The notes under the pieces: model-generated
What the model saw: only the letters and a program-made list of their open reading frames with translations
The model's database searches: none
Told to the model about the DNA's origin: nothing
Translations under genes and position numbers: made by a program
NCBI GenBank assembly: GCA_014653725.1
Contig: JACWEC010000008.1
Location: 1 to 36,722 of the forward strand
Source: Pelagibacterales bacterium SAG-MED32
GTDB taxonomy: Bacteria > Pseudomonadota > Alphaproteobacteria > Pelagibacterales > AG-422-B15
DNA: 36,722 nucleotides
Direction: 5' to 3'
In this document: piece after piece, positions 35,252-36,722 of the stretch
Position numbering within the stretch: position 1 is the first letter of the stretch
Layout of the letters: each line of letters opens with the position of its first letter

Positions 35252-36722
35252 GGCTTTAGAACAATATTCATTATTTTATTAGGTACATAAATTAACTTTA
35301 ATATATTTTTATCAGATACAGCATTATTAATATTTTTAATATGCTTGATTTTTTCCATTATTTCGTTCTCCTTAGTATCTTTATTAACTACTAACTCACC
35401 TCTGCGCTTCCCATTAATTTGAATAACGACTGTAACACTACTTGTCTCCAAAAATTTCTTATTAACTTTTGGCCACGGTGTCGTTGATAAAGAAGTTTTA
35501 TTACCTGTTAAAGACCAACATTCTTCTGCTAAATGGGGTACCATTGGCTCGATAGATCTTATTAAAATTTTAATAGACTCACCAAGCGCTAAATTATCTG
35601 TTTTATCAACAGGTTTAAATCTTGATATAGCATTTACCATCTCATAGACCTTTGCTATTGCAACATTCATTTGAAACTTCTCAATACTTTTTGTGATTTC
35701 GTTGAGGTTTTGGTGCGTAAATCTATTTAGTTCAAGAGCATTGTCCGACCATTCAGTATTTTCATAGTTACTATCTGGATTTATAAAAACCTTATTACTC
35801 TCTACTATTGACCAAATTTTTTGACAAATTTTCCATGCTCCGTTAATTCCAGACTCTGACCAATTAATATCCTTCTCTGGAGGGCTGTCAGATAGCATAA
35901 ACCATCTTGCTGGGTCAGCTCCGTAGGTATTAATAATTGATTCAGGATCAATTATATTTTTTTTGGATTTTGACATTGACTCCATTTGTCCCTCTATGAC
36001 TTTTTCACCAGTTGAAATTTGAGTCAGATTGTTATTTTCATGCAAAACATCTTCAGGGTAAACCCACTCTCCAGATTTATTTTGAAATGTGTTGTGGCAT
36101 ACCATTCCTTGTGTAAAAAGGCTTTCGAATGGTTCACTTATGTCTTTTATATTTAATGCTTTGGTAAAAAATCTTGAATAAAGTAAATGTAAAATTGCAT
36201 GCTCAACGCCCCCAACATACTGATCAACAGGCATCCAATATTTCATTTCATCAGGGTTAAAAGGTTCTTCAGAATTTCTCGGTGAACAAAATCTCAAAAA
36301 GTACCAAGCTGAATCAACAAATGTGTCAAGTGTATCTGTTTCCCTAATTGCTTTCATTCCTGTTTCTGGGCAATGGGTATATTTCCACGTAGGATGATTA
36401 TCAAGAGGATTGCCCGGGATGTTAAAATCAATATCTTCGGGCAATATCAACGGTAATTGATCTTCTGGCACCTCGATAACCGCACCATCTTCTCTGTACA
36501 TGATTGGTATTGGACATCCCCAATATCTTTGTCTAGAAATACCCCAGTCTCTTAATCTATAATTTATTTTCTTATTGCCTAATCCTTGTTTTTCTAATTT
36601 TTTTATAACTTCACTTTTTGCTTCGTCAATTGTCATGCCATTAAGAAAATCTGAATTTATAAGGTTACCTATTCCTACAAGTGCATTTTTTTTATCAAAT
36701 GAAAGACCATCACTTTGTTCGA
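35248..36722 (-). CDS. leuS: Leucyl-tRNA synthetase (5' part outside window)
   Basis: The C-terminal 490 residues of LeuRS; the reading frame stays open to the window edge at 36722, so the gene starts beyond it. Class Ia features are visible: [38 protein letters not shown] and [22 protein letters not shown]. The KMSKS loop reads SMSKSKKN (35965-35985), with Ser in the first Lys position. The HIGH motif is outside the window. The C-terminal anticodon-binding and small domains are complete. The downstream sulfotransferase overlaps by 4 bases (ATGA). Confidence 0.96.
   Translation of the reverse strand, partial: EQSDGLSFDKKNALVGIGNLINSDFLNGMTIDEAKSEVIKKLEKQGLGNKKINYRLRDWGISRQRYWGCPIPIMYREDGAVIEVPEDQLPLILPEDIDFNIPGNPLDNHPTWKYTHCPETGMKAIRETDTLDTFVDSAWYFLRFCSPRNSEEPFNPDEMKYWMPVDQYVGGVEHAILHLLYSRFFTKALNIKDISEPFESLFTQGMVCHNTFQNKSGEWVYPEDVLHENNNLTQISTGEKVIEGQMESMSKSKKNIIDPESIINTYGADPARWFMLSDSPPEKDINWSESGINGAWKICQKIWSIVESNKVFINPDSNYENTEWSDNALELNRFTHQNLNEITKSIEKFQMNVAIAKVYEMVNAISRFKPVDKTDNLALGESIKILIRSIEPMVPHLAEECWSLTGNKTSLSTTPWPKVNKKFLETSSVTVVIQINGKRRGELVVNKDTKENEIMEKIKHIKNINNAVSDKNILKLIYVPNKIMNIVLKP

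Noticed and set aside
1-36722. tRNA, rRNA, CRISPR arrays, insertion sequences, prophage or toxin-antitoxin genes
   Set aside because: No matching sequence structure or protein family was found; gaps are too short, and the largest (277 bp) is explained as the origin.

Overview
The window is gene-dense, AT-rich DNA from a free-living, streamlined alphaproteobacterium, most likely marine. The evidence is the gene orders typical of Alphaproteobacteria: grpE-dnaK-dnaJ-dapB; a his operon divergent from hslVU; timA-like/fxsA/secB next to dnaQ-coaE-aroE-maf; hemE-hemH-hemJ-rho; mnmE-mnmG-rsmG-parA-parB; and leuS-lptE-holA. Genes for histidine, lysine/diaminopimelate, shikimate and heme synthesis argue against an obligate parasite. 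The exact clade (SAR11-like, HIMB59-like, AEGEAN-169-like or other) cannot be fixed from this window. I see no tRNA, rRNA, CRISPR array, insertion sequence or phage gene.

Layout. Positions 1-7010 (+): chaperone genes grpE, dnaK, dnaJ, then dapB, nth, a short-chain dehydrogenase with an altered active site, and a PfkB-family kinase. Positions 7014-13639 (-): a tightly coupled operon hisB-bcp-hisH-hisA-hisF-DUF1330-hisE-HIT-thioesterase-MDR reductase-GT9 glycosyltransferase, whose junctions are mostly TAATG or ATGA overlaps. Positions 13754-16044 (+): hslV-hslU and a YbgC-like thioesterase, with a heat-shock-type promoter and a tandem 11-bp repeat in the divergent gap. Positions 16041-17586: a Tim44-like protein (-) divergent from fxsA-secB (+). 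Positions 17583-21137 (-): NUDIX-dnaQ-coaE-aroE-maf. Positions 21138-21414: the largest gene-free stretch (277 bp), which carries DnaA boxes and is the predicted chromosomal origin. Positions 21415-25196 (+): hemE-hemH-hemJ-rho. Positions 25209-26181 (-): apt and ogt. Positions 26213-32033 (+): 2Fe-2S ferredoxin-like gene, mnmE, mnmG, rsmG, parA, parB, with a perfect parS site inside rsmG. Positions 32030-36722 (-): leuS (5' part outside the window), a TPR-sulfotransferase, lptE and holA.

How it works together. The window appears to be the replication and segregation centre of the chromosome: DnaA boxes between maf and hemE at 21.2-21.3 kb, and ParA, ParB and parS about 8.5 kb away. Transcription diverges at the predicted origin. 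Chaperone and protease genes (DnaK/DnaJ/GrpE, HslVU, SecB) provide proteostasis and export. Compaction is extreme: three convergent gene pairs share 4 bp at overlapping stop codons, and several first genes have no visible Shine-Dalgarno sequence but a TATAAT-like or heat-shock -10 only 8-12 bases before the start, suggesting near-leaderless mRNAs.

The best candidates for further work are the origin/parS module, the hisB-hslV divergent control region, the palindromic bidirectional -10 between ogt and the ferredoxin gene, the SDR whose catalytic Tyr is Phe, and the TPR-sulfotransferase translationally locked between leuS and lptE. I found nothing that I can call a wholly new system.
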